From: Streptomyces griseicoloratus
GTDB taxonomy: Bacteria > Actinomycetota > Actinomycetes > Streptomycetales > Streptomycetaceae
Assembly (NCBI RefSeq): GCF_014534645.1
Contig: NZ_JACVQF010000162.1
Location: 48,046 to 112,045 of the forward strand
Direction of reading: 5' to 3'
Length of the DNA: 64,000 nucleotides
The position numbers were made by a program, and so were the translations under genes. The notes under the pieces are model-generated. The model did no database searches, was not told where the DNA came from, and saw only the letters and a list, made by a program, of their open reading frames with translations. Positions 49,436 to 57,008 of this stretch are shown here, piece after piece. Position 1 is the stretch's first letter, and each line of letters begins with the position of its first letter.

Positions 49436-52204
49436 GTGATCCAGGCTTTCGGATTGACCAGCAACCCCCGCAAGGAGCTTCCCCCCGCCGTCGACGACGT
49501 TTCCTTCGAGGCGCGGGCCGGCCGCGTCACCGCACTGCTCGGAGCATCGGGCGCAGGCAAGACGACAGCGCTCAGACTCATGCTCGAACTCCAACGGGGA
49601 CGTGGCATCACCTACTTCAGAGGCCGCCCCCTGCATCGCGTCGCCCATCCGTCGCGAGAAGTCGGCGTGCTCCTGGGTGACGTACCGGGGCATCCGGCCC
49701 GCACGGTCCGCGGCCACCTCCGCATGCTGTGCGCGGCGGCCGGCGTCCGGGTCCGGCGCGCCGACGAAGTCCTGGAGGCGGTCGGCCTCGTGAGCCTGCG
49801 CGACGAGCGCCTCGGCACCCTCTCGCGCGGCATGGACCGCCGGCTCGGACTGGCCTGTGCGCTGCTGGCCGACCCGCACACCCTGGTACTCGACGACCCG
49901 GCACGCGCTCTCTCCGTCAAGGAGGCCCGCTGGCTGCACGGAACCCTGCGTGCCCACGCGGAGCAGGGCGGCACCGTCCTGTTCAGCACGGCCGATCCCA
50001 AGGAGGCAGCACGCACCGCCGACCACGTCGTCACGCTGGAGCGGGGCAGAGTCGTCGCCGACCAGGACGCCGCCGACTTCTCCCGCACCCGGCTGCGCCC
50101 GCGCGTCGCCGTCCGCAGCCCGCATGCCGCACGGCTGGCCGCCCTCCTCACCAAGGAGGCCCGCACGGCTCACCGTTCCGTCGAGGTGGTGCGCGAGAGC
50201 GGCAATCGCCTCGCCGTGTACGGCAGTACGTGTGCCGCCGTCGGCGAGACGGCCTTCCGTCACGGGATCCTCGTGCACCAACTGGCCGACGAGGTCGGGG
50301 ACATGGGTACGGAAGCGGATGAGGCGCCCATGGGCCCGGATCAGGCACCGGAAGGCACCTCGGCCCCGGGGGAGCCCGCCCGGCCGGCCGTTGCCCTCCC
50401 CCCACCCGCCGAGCCGCCGGAGCAGGCCGCCGCCGCAGCGCGGCCCGCCGCCTCGGGGCAGGCCCCCGCCGCCGACGGCGCAGCTCCGCCGGAGGAAGCA
50501 CGGCCGTCCGCCGCCGCCATCAGACTCTCCACCGCCGACGCCGAGCCGCTGTCCGACGAATCCCCGGAGCCGGCAGACGACCACCCCCGGTCGCCGGCCG
50601 GTGAACCCCGGTCCCCGGCCGACGCCGCCATGCTCGCCCCCGTACCGCGTCTGCTCCTCGCCGACGAAGCCGAGCCCCCACTCACCGGCCCGCGATCCAC
50701 GGCCGACGGGCCGAAGTCCCCGGTCGGCGGCCGACGGCCCTCGGCCGACGAGTCCCAGTCCCTGGCCGACGAGCTCCGGTCCCCACGCGCCGGCCTGCGA
50801 TCCACGGCCGACGGGCCGCAGTCCCGGGTCGGTGGCCGAAGCCCCTCGGCCGACGAGTCCCAGTCCCTGGCCGACGAGCTCGGGTCCCCACGCGCCGGCC
50901 TGCGATCCACGGCCGACGGGCCGCAGTCCCGGGTCGGTGGCCGAAGCCCCTCGGCCGACGGGCCGCAGTCCCGGGTCGGCGGCCGACGGCCCTCGGCTGC
51001 CGATCCCCAGCCCCTGACCGACGGACTCCACTCCTCGGTCGGCGGTCTGCGACCCGTGACCGACGAGCCCCAGCCTTCAGGCGACGCCCCCCAGCCCACC
51101 GCCGACGGCCCGCGACCGTCAGCCAAGGAACCCCAGCACTCTGCCAAAGAACCCCGGCACTCAGCCGACACTCCCCAACCCACAGCCAAGACCCCCCAAA
51201 CCCCAGCCGACACCCCCCAACCCCCAGCCAACGAATCCCCACCCCGGGCTGCCGACGCACCCCCCGCCGACATGTACGCCCCCCGCTCCCTGGCCGCCAC
51301 CCTGGCCGGCAGGCCCCGTGGCGCGGGCGCGGGCTTCCGGAGGGTGGCGGCCACGCGCGGCGCACTCGATGCCGGCGATGCCGCCTTCCGTGGAGCCATG
51401 TCCTCGCTCCCGCCCCCGATCTCCGTGCGCTCCGCCCCCAGCCCCCTGCGTCCGCTCCGCTACGAACTGCGCCGCGCCGCAGGCATCGGTACCGGGTTCC
51501 TCACCGGCGCCGCCGTTCTCGTCGTGTCCGCGCTCACCGCACTGGTCCTGGCACGCATCGGGCACACCCCGCAGCCGCGCCTGCTGGTGGCGTGGCCGCA
51601 GGAGCTGCCGCTGCCGCCCGCGGCACTCGGCGCGGGGTTCCTCGGCGCACTCGCCTTCGGTGACGAGTTCCGCCATCCCGCCCTGGCGGCGGACCGGGGC
51701 ACCGTGCCCCGGCGGCTCGGGCTGCTGACCGCCAAGCTCATCGTCTCGGCGGCCACCGCCGTCATGCTGGCGGTCCTCACTGTGGGCTGCGACGCCGAAG
51801 TGCTCTATCTGTTCTACGGAGGGGAGCTGGCGCGGATTCCCTCGGACTGGATCACCCTGGGCGCCGGCTGGATCGGTCTGGTGGTCGGGTGCGCCTGGGC
51901 GGGTGTGCTGGCCGCGGGCGTCTTCCGGTCCACCACGGCCGGGCTGGCCGCGGTCCTCGCCGTGCCCGTCCTCGTCGTACCCCTCGTACAGAAGGCCTGG
52001 GACGGTCCGTCCGTGCGGACCGCCGCCGGGCTTCCGCTGCGGCTGAGGGAGGTGTTCCTGGCGCAGTGGCCCTTCGGCGGAGAGCGTTACCTGGCCGGGG
52101 CGCTGCGCGTGATCGGTCAACCCGTGGGCAGCGCACTGACGTTGTCACTGACCGCTCTCCTCTGCGCGTATCTGTTCACGAACCTGCGCAGCAGGGTCCG
52201 ATGA
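49436..52204 (+). CDS. ABC transporter: ATPase fused to permease through a long repetitive linker
   Basis: 922 residues from GTG 49436; TATCTT at 49423-49428 lies seven bases upstream, so it is probably leaderless. Residues 1-290 are an ABC ATPase: Walker A GASGAGKTT, signature LSRGM in place of LSGGQ, Walker B TLVLDDP with Asp where the catalytic Glu normally stands, and STADPKEA where the H-loop His is expected. About 290-640 is a disordered Ser/Pro/Asp-rich linker with 35-residue repeats. The C-terminus (about 680-922) has some six membrane segments of an ABC-2-like permease (VLVVSALTALVLARIG, VMLAVLTVGCDA, LAAVLAVPVLVVPLV). ATP hydrolysis may be weak. Substrate unknown; it sits just upstream of whiH. 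Confidence 0.85.
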   Translation: MIQAFGLTSNPRKELPPAVDDVSFEARAGRVTALLGASGAGKTTALRLMLELQRGRGITYFRGRPLHRVAHPSREVGVLLGDVPGHPARTVRGHLRMLCAAAGVRVRRADEVLEAVGLVSLRDERLGTLSRGMDRRLGLACALLADPHTLVLDDPARALSVKEARWLHGTLRAHAEQGGTVLFSTADPKEAARTADHVVTLERGRVVADQDAADFSRTRLRPRVAVRSPHAARLAALLTKEARTAHRSVEVVRESGNRLAVYGSTCAAVGETAFRHGILVHQLADEVGDMGTEADEAPMGPDQAPEGTSAPGEPARPAVALPPPAEPPEQAAAAARPAASGQAPAADGAAPPEEARPSAAAIRLSTADAEPLSDESPEPADDHPRSPAGEPRSPADAAMLAPVPRLLLADEAEPPLTGPRSTADGPKSPVGGRRPSADESQSLADELRSPRAGLRSTADGPQSRVGGRSPSADESQSLADELGSPRAGLRSTADGPQSRVGGRSPSADGPQSRVGGRRPSAADPQPLTDGLHSSVGGLRPVTDEPQPSGDAPQPTADGPRPSAKEPQHSAKEPRHSADTPQPTAKTPQTPADTPQPPANESPPRAADAPPADMYAPRSLAATLAGRPRGAGAGFRRVAATRGALDAGDAAFRGAMSSLPPPISVRSAPSPLRPLRYELRRAAGIGTGFLTGAAVLVVSALTALVLARIGHTPQPRLLVAWPQELPLPPAALGAGFLGALAFGDEFRHPALAADRGTVPRRLGLLTAKLIVSAATAVMLAVLTVGCDAEVLYLFYGGELARIPSDWITLGAGWIGLVVGCAWAGVLAAGVFRSTTAGLAAVLAVPVLVVPLVQKAWDGPSVRTAAGLPLRLREVFLAQWPFGGERYLAGALRVIGQPVGSALTLSLTALLCAYLFTNLRSRVR
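50687..50999 (+). repeat. 105-bp tandem repeats in the ABC fusion linker
   Basis: Three copies with a 105-bp (35-residue) period start at 50687, 50792 and 50897; copies 2 and 3 are nearly identical. Copy 3 breaks off and is followed by an internal half-unit (GPQSRVGGRRPSA) duplication. Confidence 0.9.
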
Positions 52205-52267
52205 CTTCGCTTCCGCACCCTTTCGGCCCGCCCGTGTGCGCAACTCCCCGGGGAAAGCCCATTTCTT

Positions 52268-52275
52268 TCCGATAA
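52268..52275 (+). promoter_or_regulatory. Candidate sigma-WhiG -10 element of whiH
   Basis: TCCGATAA matches the sigma-WhiG -10 consensus GCCGATAA at seven of eight bases, 92 bp upstream of the whiH start. The expected TAAA 15-17 bp upstream is not seen (nearest is GAAA at 11 bp). whiH is WhiG-dependent in S. coelicolor (established knowledge). Confidence 0.45.
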
Positions 52276-52367
52276 GGCGTCAATTGCGACGGGGTGAGCG
52301 ATCACCCTTTCGTGTGCTTTTCACCAAAGACCTCAAGGGAGTTGGGAACGGCGCCGACAAAGGATGC

Positions 52368-53255
52368 GTGAGTACCCTTGCGCACACCATGATGACCGCC
52401 GCCCGCTCGGCCGACTCCGGCCTCACGAACCCGGGCGAACTCGACCCCTACCCCTACGCCGAGGCGTCCGCCGTCGACCGCGTCGGGACGCCCGCCTGGG
52501 AGGGGGCGGAGCCCGAGCTGGGCCGCGTGGGCCGGCGCGCCGCGGGCAGCCGCGGGCGCGGACTGCACGGGCAACTCGTCCAGCAGCTGGGACAGATGAT
52601 CGTTTCGGGCGACCTGGGTGCGGACCGTCCGCTGGTGCCGGAGGAGATCGGCCAGCGTTTCGAGGTGTCCCGTACCGTCGTCCGAGAGTCGCTCCGTGTA
52701 TTGGAGGCCAAGGGCCTGGTCAGCGCCCGTCCGAACGTCGGCACGCGCGTGCGTCCCGTCAGCGACTGGAATCTCCTCGATCCGGACATCATCGAGTGGC
52801 GGGCCTTCGGGCCGCAGCGCGACGACCAGCGCAGGGAGCTCAGCGAGCTGCGCTGGACGATCGAGCCGCTCGCCGCGCGTCTCGCCGCCGGGCACGGGCG
52901 CGAGGACGTCCAGCAGCGGCTGTCCGACATGGTCGGGATCATGAACCACGCCATGAGCCAGGGTGATGCGCTCACCTTCTCGCGCGCCGACGCCGAGTTC
53001 CACACGCTGCTCATCCAGGTCGCAGGCAACCGCATGCTGGAGCACCTCTCCGGGATCGTGTCCGCCGCGCTTCAGGTCTCCGGCGGCCCGGTCACGGGCT
53101 GTGACCGGCCGAACGACGCGTCGTTGGCGCAGCACGGCAGGATCGTCGACGCTCTCGCCGCGGGCGACGGCGCGGCGGCCGAAGCGGCCATGCGCCAACT
53201 TCTCACGGTCCACCCCGAGGTGGAACGGGTCGTGCCCGCCCCGCGCGAGCACTGA
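52368..53255 (+). CDS. whiH: Sporulation regulator WhiH (GntR/FadR family)
   Basis: 295 residues, the length I recall for S. coelicolor WhiH. WhiH is needed for sporulation septation in aerial hyphae. N-terminal 60 residues are variable; the winged helix is at about 65-135 (LHGQLVQQLGQMIVSGDLGA, EEIGQRFEVSRTVVRESLRV, EAKGLVSARPNVGTRV), followed by an all-helical FCD effector domain with metal-ligand-type residues (RADAEFHTLLIQVAGN, LAQHGRIVDALAAGD). GTG 52368 follows AAAGGA by four bases. The identification rests on sequence type plus position directly upstream of hrdB. Confidence 0.92.
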   Translation: MSTLAHTMMTAARSADSGLTNPGELDPYPYAEASAVDRVGTPAWEGAEPELGRVGRRAAGSRGRGLHGQLVQQLGQMIVSGDLGADRPLVPEEIGQRFEVSRTVVRESLRVLEAKGLVSARPNVGTRVRPVSDWNLLDPDIIEWRAFGPQRDDQRRELSELRWTIEPLAARLAAGHGREDVQQRLSDMVGIMNHAMSQGDALTFSRADAEFHTLLIQVAGNRMLEHLSGIVSAALQVSGGPVTGCDRPNDASLAQHGRIVDALAAGDGAAAEAAMRQLLTVHPEVERVVPAPREH

Positions 53256-53695
53256 CCGCGTTCCGCCGCAACGGCGCGGGCCGGGCCTGCCATCCCCCTC
53301 CTATGGCAGCGGCCGGCCGGTTCGCCGCAGCCGCGGACCCCGCGGAATCCTCGCGATTCCGCGGGGTCCGACGGTATGAGGTCGATGGTGTGATGAGACG
53401 GTGATCCCGGGGCGCGGCCGGACCGGACCATCAATGGCCGTAATTGTCCAGCTCTGACAGGTTTTGAACGCTTACGGGGTGTGACTCGGGCCACGCGGAT
53501 TGGGCGTAACGCTCGTGGAGGCAGCGCGATGACCTAAGAGGTGACAGCCGCGGAGGGAATACGGACGCCGTTCATGGCGCTGTGCATCTCCCCGGCCCCC
53601 GCCCGCGCCGTCGGCCCATCCCCAAGCCGGCGGTCGGCTCCTGTCCCCAGTGGACGGGGCCGGAAGCCGTTTTCCAACGTTCCGAGAGGTTGTTC
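53256..53695. other. whiH-hrdB intergenic region with terminator and hrdB promoters
   Basis: 440 bp. A 15-bp perfect terminator (53335-53369) ends whiH. Downstream, TAACGC at 53507-53512 with GTGAC sequences about 20 bp before it is a candidate for the main vegetative promoter. GGGAAT at 53555-53560 resembles the -35 of sigma-R promoters (GGAAT), with GCT instead of GTT 18 bp later; S. coelicolor hrdB has a sigma-R promoter. Element assignment is tentative. Confidence 0.45.
53335..53369 (+). terminator. Terminator after whiH
   Basis: Perfect 15-bp stem (53335-53349 with 53355-53369) and 5-nt loop CTCGC, 80 bp after the whiH stop. Confidence 0.88.
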
Positions 53696-55225
53696 GTGTC
53701 GGCCAGCACATCCCGTACGCTCCCGCCGGAGATCGCCGAGTCCGTCTCTGTCATGGCGCTCATTGAGCGGGGAAAGGCTGAGGGGCAGATCGCCGGCGAT
53801 GACGTGCGTCGGGCCTTCGAAGCTGACCAGATTCCGGCCACTCAGTGGAAGAACGTACTGCGCAGCCTCAATCAGATCCTCGAGGAAGAGGGTGTGACGC
53901 TGATGGTCAGTGCCGCAGAGCCCAAGCGCACCCGCAAGAGCGTCGCAGCGAAGAGCCCCGCCAAGCGCACCGCCACCAAGACGGTCGCGGCGAAGACCGT
54001 GACCAGCAGGAAGGCCACCGCTCCCGCCACCCCGGCGGCGCCCGCCACCGACCCCGCCGTCGAGGAAGAGGCACCGGCCAAGAAGGCGGCGGCAAAGAAG
54101 ACCACCGCCAAGAAGGCGGCGGTGAAGAAGACGACCGCCAAGAAGACCGCGGCCAAGAAGACCACCGCCAAGAAGGACGACGGTGAGCTTCTCGAGGACG
54201 AGGTGCTCGAGGACACGAAGGTCGCGGACGAGCCCGAGGGCACCGAGAACGCGGGCTTCGTACTGTCCGACGAGGACGAGGACGACGCCCCGGCCCAGCA
54301 GGTCGCCGCGGCCGGTGCCACCGCCGACCCGGTCAAGGACTACCTCAAGCAGATCGGCAAGGTCCCCCTGCTCAACGCCGAGCAGGAGGTCGAGCTGGCC
54401 AAGCGCATCGAGGCGGGTCTGTTCGCCGAGGACAAGCTGGCCAACTCCGACAAGCTGGCGCCGAAGCTCAAGCGCGAGCTGGAGATCATCGCCGAGGACG
54501 GCCGCCGTGCCAAGAACCACCTGCTGGAGGCCAACCTCCGCCTGGTGGTCTCGCTGGCCAAGCGCTACACCGGCCGCGGCATGCTCTTCCTGGACCTCAT
54601 CCAGGAGGGCAACCTCGGTCTGATCCGCGCGGTCGAGAAGTTCGACTACACCAAGGGCTACAAGTTCTCCACGTACGCCACCTGGTGGATCCGTCAGGCG
54701 ATCACCCGCGCGATGGCCGACCAGGCCCGCACCATCCGTATCCCGGTGCACATGGTCGAGGTCATCAACAAGCTCGCGCGCGTGCAGCGCCAGATGCTCC
54801 AGGACCTGGGCCGCGAGCCCACTCCGGAGGAGCTGGCCAAGGAGCTCGACATGACCCCGGAGAAGGTCATCGAGGTCCAGAAGTACGGCCGCGAGCCGAT
54901 CTCGCTGCACACCCCGCTGGGCGAGGACGGCGACAGCGAGTTCGGTGACCTCATCGAGGACTCCGAGGCCGTCGTCCCGGCCGACGCGGTCAGCTTCACG
55001 CTTCTGCAGGAGCAGCTGCACTCCGTGCTGGACACCCTGTCCGAGCGCGAGGCGGGCGTCGTCTCCATGCGGTTCGGTCTCACCGACGGTCAGCCGAAGA
55101 CCCTCGACGAGATCGGCAAGGTGTACGGCGTCACGCGTGAGCGCATCCGCCAGATCGAGTCCAAGACCATGTCGAAGCTGCGTCACCCGTCGCGCTCCCA
55201 GGTGCTGCGCGACTACCTCGACTAG
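53696..55225 (+). CDS. hrdB: Principal RNA polymerase sigma factor HrdB
   Basis: 509 residues; GTG 53696 is preceded by GAGAGG at six bases. It directs RNA polymerase to housekeeping promoters and is essential. Region 1.1-like N-terminus, then a Lys/Ala/Thr repeat block (about 128-162) and an acidic stretch, region 1.2 at [20 protein letters not shown], region 2 with [20 protein letters not shown] and [17 protein letters not shown] (around 300), region 3, and region 4 with [20 protein letters not shown]. Length and repeat block match S. coelicolor HrdB by recall. A terminator follows 22 bp after the stop. Confidence 0.98.
   Translation: MSASTSRTLPPEIAESVSVMALIERGKAEGQIAGDDVRRAFEADQIPATQWKNVLRSLNQILEEEGVTLMVSAAEPKRTRKSVAAKSPAKRTATKTVAAKTVTSRKATAPATPAAPATDPAVEEEAPAKKAAAKKTTAKKAAVKKTTAKKTAAKKTTAKKDDGELLEDEVLEDTKVADEPEGTENAGFVLSDEDEDDAPAQQVAAAGATADPVKDYLKQIGKVPLLNAEQEVELAKRIEAGLFAEDKLANSDKLAPKLKRELEIIAEDGRRAKNHLLEANLRLVVSLAKRYTGRGMLFLDLIQEGNLGLIRAVEKFDYTKGYKFSTYATWWIRQAITRAMADQARTIRIPVHMVEVINKLARVQRQMLQDLGREPTPEELAKELDMTPEKVIEVQKYGREPISLHTPLGEDGDSEFGDLIEDSEAVVPADAVSFTLLQEQLHSVLDTLSEREAGVVSMRFGLTDGQPKTLDEIGKVYGVTRERIRQIESKTMSKLRHPSRSQVLRDYLD
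54077..54181 (+). repeat. Seven 15-bp units encoding AKKxx in hrdB
   Basis: Seven contiguous in-frame units of the form GCC-AAG-AAG-N-N encode [15 protein letters not shown] variants ending in AKKDD. A histone-H1-like basic segment in the sigma factor's variable N-terminal region. Confidence 0.9.
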
Positions 55226-55247
55226 GCCGCGGCCCGAAGGACCGACG

Positions 55248-55279
55248 AGGCCCGGTTCCCCAGGCGGGGAACCGGGCCT
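55248..55279 (+). terminator. Intrinsic terminator of hrdB
   Basis: Perfect 14-bp stem (55248-55261 with 55266-55279), loop AGGC, followed by TCTTAC, a partial U-run. Confidence 0.93.
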
Positions 55280-55360
55280 TCTTACTGGCCAGCGGGTGCG
55301 GGGCGCGGTCGGCTGGATCACTCTGGGTGTCCCATGACCACCTCGGAGTGAGGAGCCTGC

Positions 55361-56224
55361 ATGCGTCGCCCCCTTGCCCGGGCCCTGGCCCGGCCGCTGG
55401 TCCTGGCGGCCGCGGCGACCGCGATACCCCTGGTGTCCGCCGCCCCCGCCGCCGCAGACAGCATCGTCGTCGGAGGTTTCCCGGTCGATGCGTCCGACAG
55501 CCCGTGGACGGTGGCCCTGTCCAGCCGTGACCGGTTCGGGGGTACCCGGGCGGGTCAGTTCTGCGGGGGTGTGGCCGTCGGCCGGACCACCGTGCTCACG
55601 GCGGCCCACTGTCTGGCCGAGGAGCTCCTGGGATCGCCGTACCAGCAGGTGCGTGACCTGAAGGTCATCGCGGGCCGTACGGCCCTGCTGTCGGACGAGG
55701 GCCACGAGATCGCCGTGCGCGACGTCTGGGTGAACCCGGCGTACGACGCCGAGGACAAAACCGGCGACTTCGCCGTGCTGACCCTCTCGAAAGCCCTCCC
55801 CGCCGGCTCCTCCATAGGGATGGCCGCCGCCGGCGACCCCGCGTACGGGCCGGGGACCGGGGCGGTCGTCTACGGGTGGGGGGACACCTCGGGCTCGGGG
55901 AACTACGCCAACCGCCTGTGGGCGGCCCGCCTCCGCGTCCTGCCCGATGCGCTGTGCAAGCGGGCGTACCCGGGAGGTGGCAAGGGCAGGTACGTCGCCG
56001 ACACCATGCTGTGCGCCGGCGAGGAGGACGGTGGCCCCGACGCCTGCCAGGGCGACAGCGGCGGTCCGCTGGTCGCCCGGGGGAGGCTCGTGGGGCTCGT
56101 GTCCTGGGGGGACGGCTGCGGGCGTCCGGGCAGCCCCGGGGTCTACACGCGCATCTCGGCCGTTCTGCGGGCGCTGGGCTGGGAAGCCCACGCGCAGAAG
56201 CCGAAGAGCCTGGAGAGCCCCTGA
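55361..56224 (+). CDS. Secreted trypsin-like serine protease (S1A)
   Basis: 287 residues. Signal peptide of about 34 residues ending in APAAAD, mature part beginning near IVVGG, the S1A activation sequence. Catalytic triad is complete: His in VLTAAHC, Asp in DKTGDFAVLTL, Ser in DACQGDSGGPL; the Asp six residues before Ser predicts cleavage after Lys/Arg, as in Streptomyces trypsins. It contains paired cysteines for disulfides. ATG 55361 is preceded by GAGGAG at about five bases. A strong terminator follows. It probably has a role in protein recycling during aerial growth, which is inference. Confidence 0.94.
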   Translation: MRRPLARALARPLVLAAAATAIPLVSAAPAAADSIVVGGFPVDASDSPWTVALSSRDRFGGTRAGQFCGGVAVGRTTVLTAAHCLAEELLGSPYQQVRDLKVIAGRTALLSDEGHEIAVRDVWVNPAYDAEDKTGDFAVLTLSKALPAGSSIGMAAAGDPAYGPGTGAVVYGWGDTSGSGNYANRLWAARLRVLPDALCKRAYPGGGKGRYVADTMLCAGEEDGGPDACQGDSGGPLVARGRLVGLVSWGDGCGRPGSPGVYTRISAVLRALGWEAHAQKPKSLESP

Positions 56225-56256
56225 CGGGCTCCTCGGGGATCACCCGATACGAGCGA

Positions 56257-56291
56257 GGGCGGCCGCCTCTGTGGTGCAGAGGCGGCCGCCC
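56257..56291. terminator. Terminator between the trypsin gene and a leftward small gene
   Basis: Perfect 15-bp GC-rich stem (56257-56271 with 56277-56291) with loop TGGTG, between converging genes. Confidence 0.9.
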
Positions 56292-56336
56292 GTTGATCGG
56301 CCTGTGCCGGTCTCGCTCGTCGTTGCGCGCGTAGCG

Positions 56337-56567
56337 TCAGCGCTCTTCCTCGGAGGCGGAGGAGGGAACGGACGTCAGCCGCTCCGTCTCGTCCTGTATC
56401 TCAGCGGCGATCTTCTTGAGTTCCGGCTCGAACTTGCGACCGTGGTGGGCGCAGAAGAGCAGTTCTCCGCCGCTCAGCAGGACGACGCGCAGGTATGCCT
56501 GGGCGCCGCAGCGGTCGCAGCGATCAGCGGCCGTCAGCGGGCTCGCGGAAGTCAGAACAGTAGTCAC
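56337..56567 (-). CDS. Small zinc-ribbon protein (DUF7455-like)
   Basis: 76 residues from GTG 56567, with AGAGG upstream. Two metal-binding pairs are visible, CDRCGAQ and FCAHHGRKF (Cys-x2-Cys and Cys-x2-His type), about 20 residues apart. They are followed by an amphipathic helix (FEPELKKIAAEIQDETERL) and an acidic tail. It matches a small actinobacterial family often encoded between hrdB and the topoisomerase gene. Function is unknown; the fold suggests binding to RNA, DNA or the transcription machinery. Confidence 0.82.
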   Translation of the reverse strand: MTTVLTSASPLTAADRCDRCGAQAYLRVVLLSGGELLFCAHHGRKFEPELKKIAAEIQDETERLTSVPSSASEEER

Positions 56568-57008
56568 GTCGCCTCTTCTCTAGCTCGACGAGCTGTCGTA
56601 CCAGGGTCAACATCCAACCAGCCCCAAAACGTTCCCGCTCGTGGCTTTTCCTCGAAAAAATCTTTCCGAGGGGCCGGCTGTTGCCGGTTGGCGGCGAATG
56701 TGCCGTAGTGCGTGTCTGTGTGTCGTACGGGTTCGCGCAGTCGGTCAGTGTCGGTCCTGCCGGCTGGGTTGCCGGTTTGTTCATGAGGACGTGCCCGGAG
56801 CCTAAATGGTTCATGCCTCGAAGGGAACGTGATGTGTGCTTCACTCCATCGAGGGATCGAACAGGTATGCGACCGTGGACTAGGCTGAGTGCCTGACGAG
56901 GGTGGCGTTACAACGGCTCTACCAGGGCTCGGTACCCTCTCACCGGTGAACGAAGCCGCGCCCTTACCCAATGGCGCCCCATCTGAAATTCAGCGAGGAG
57001 CGAACCGC
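56568..57008. other. Divergent regulatory region upstream of parE
   Basis: 441 bp. Candidate parE promoter: TCGAAC (56857-56862), 18 bp, TAGGCT (56881-56886), giving a leader of about 115 nt. An A-rich hairpin (CCTCG 56650-56654 with CGAGG 56667-56671, AAA/TTT inside) lies nearer the leftward gene. GAGGAG at 56995-57000 is the parE ribosome site. No additional gene is supported. Confidence 0.5.

Noticed and set aside
50687-50999. CRISPR-like array
   Set aside because: The repeats are in-frame, contiguous and coding, with no spacers.
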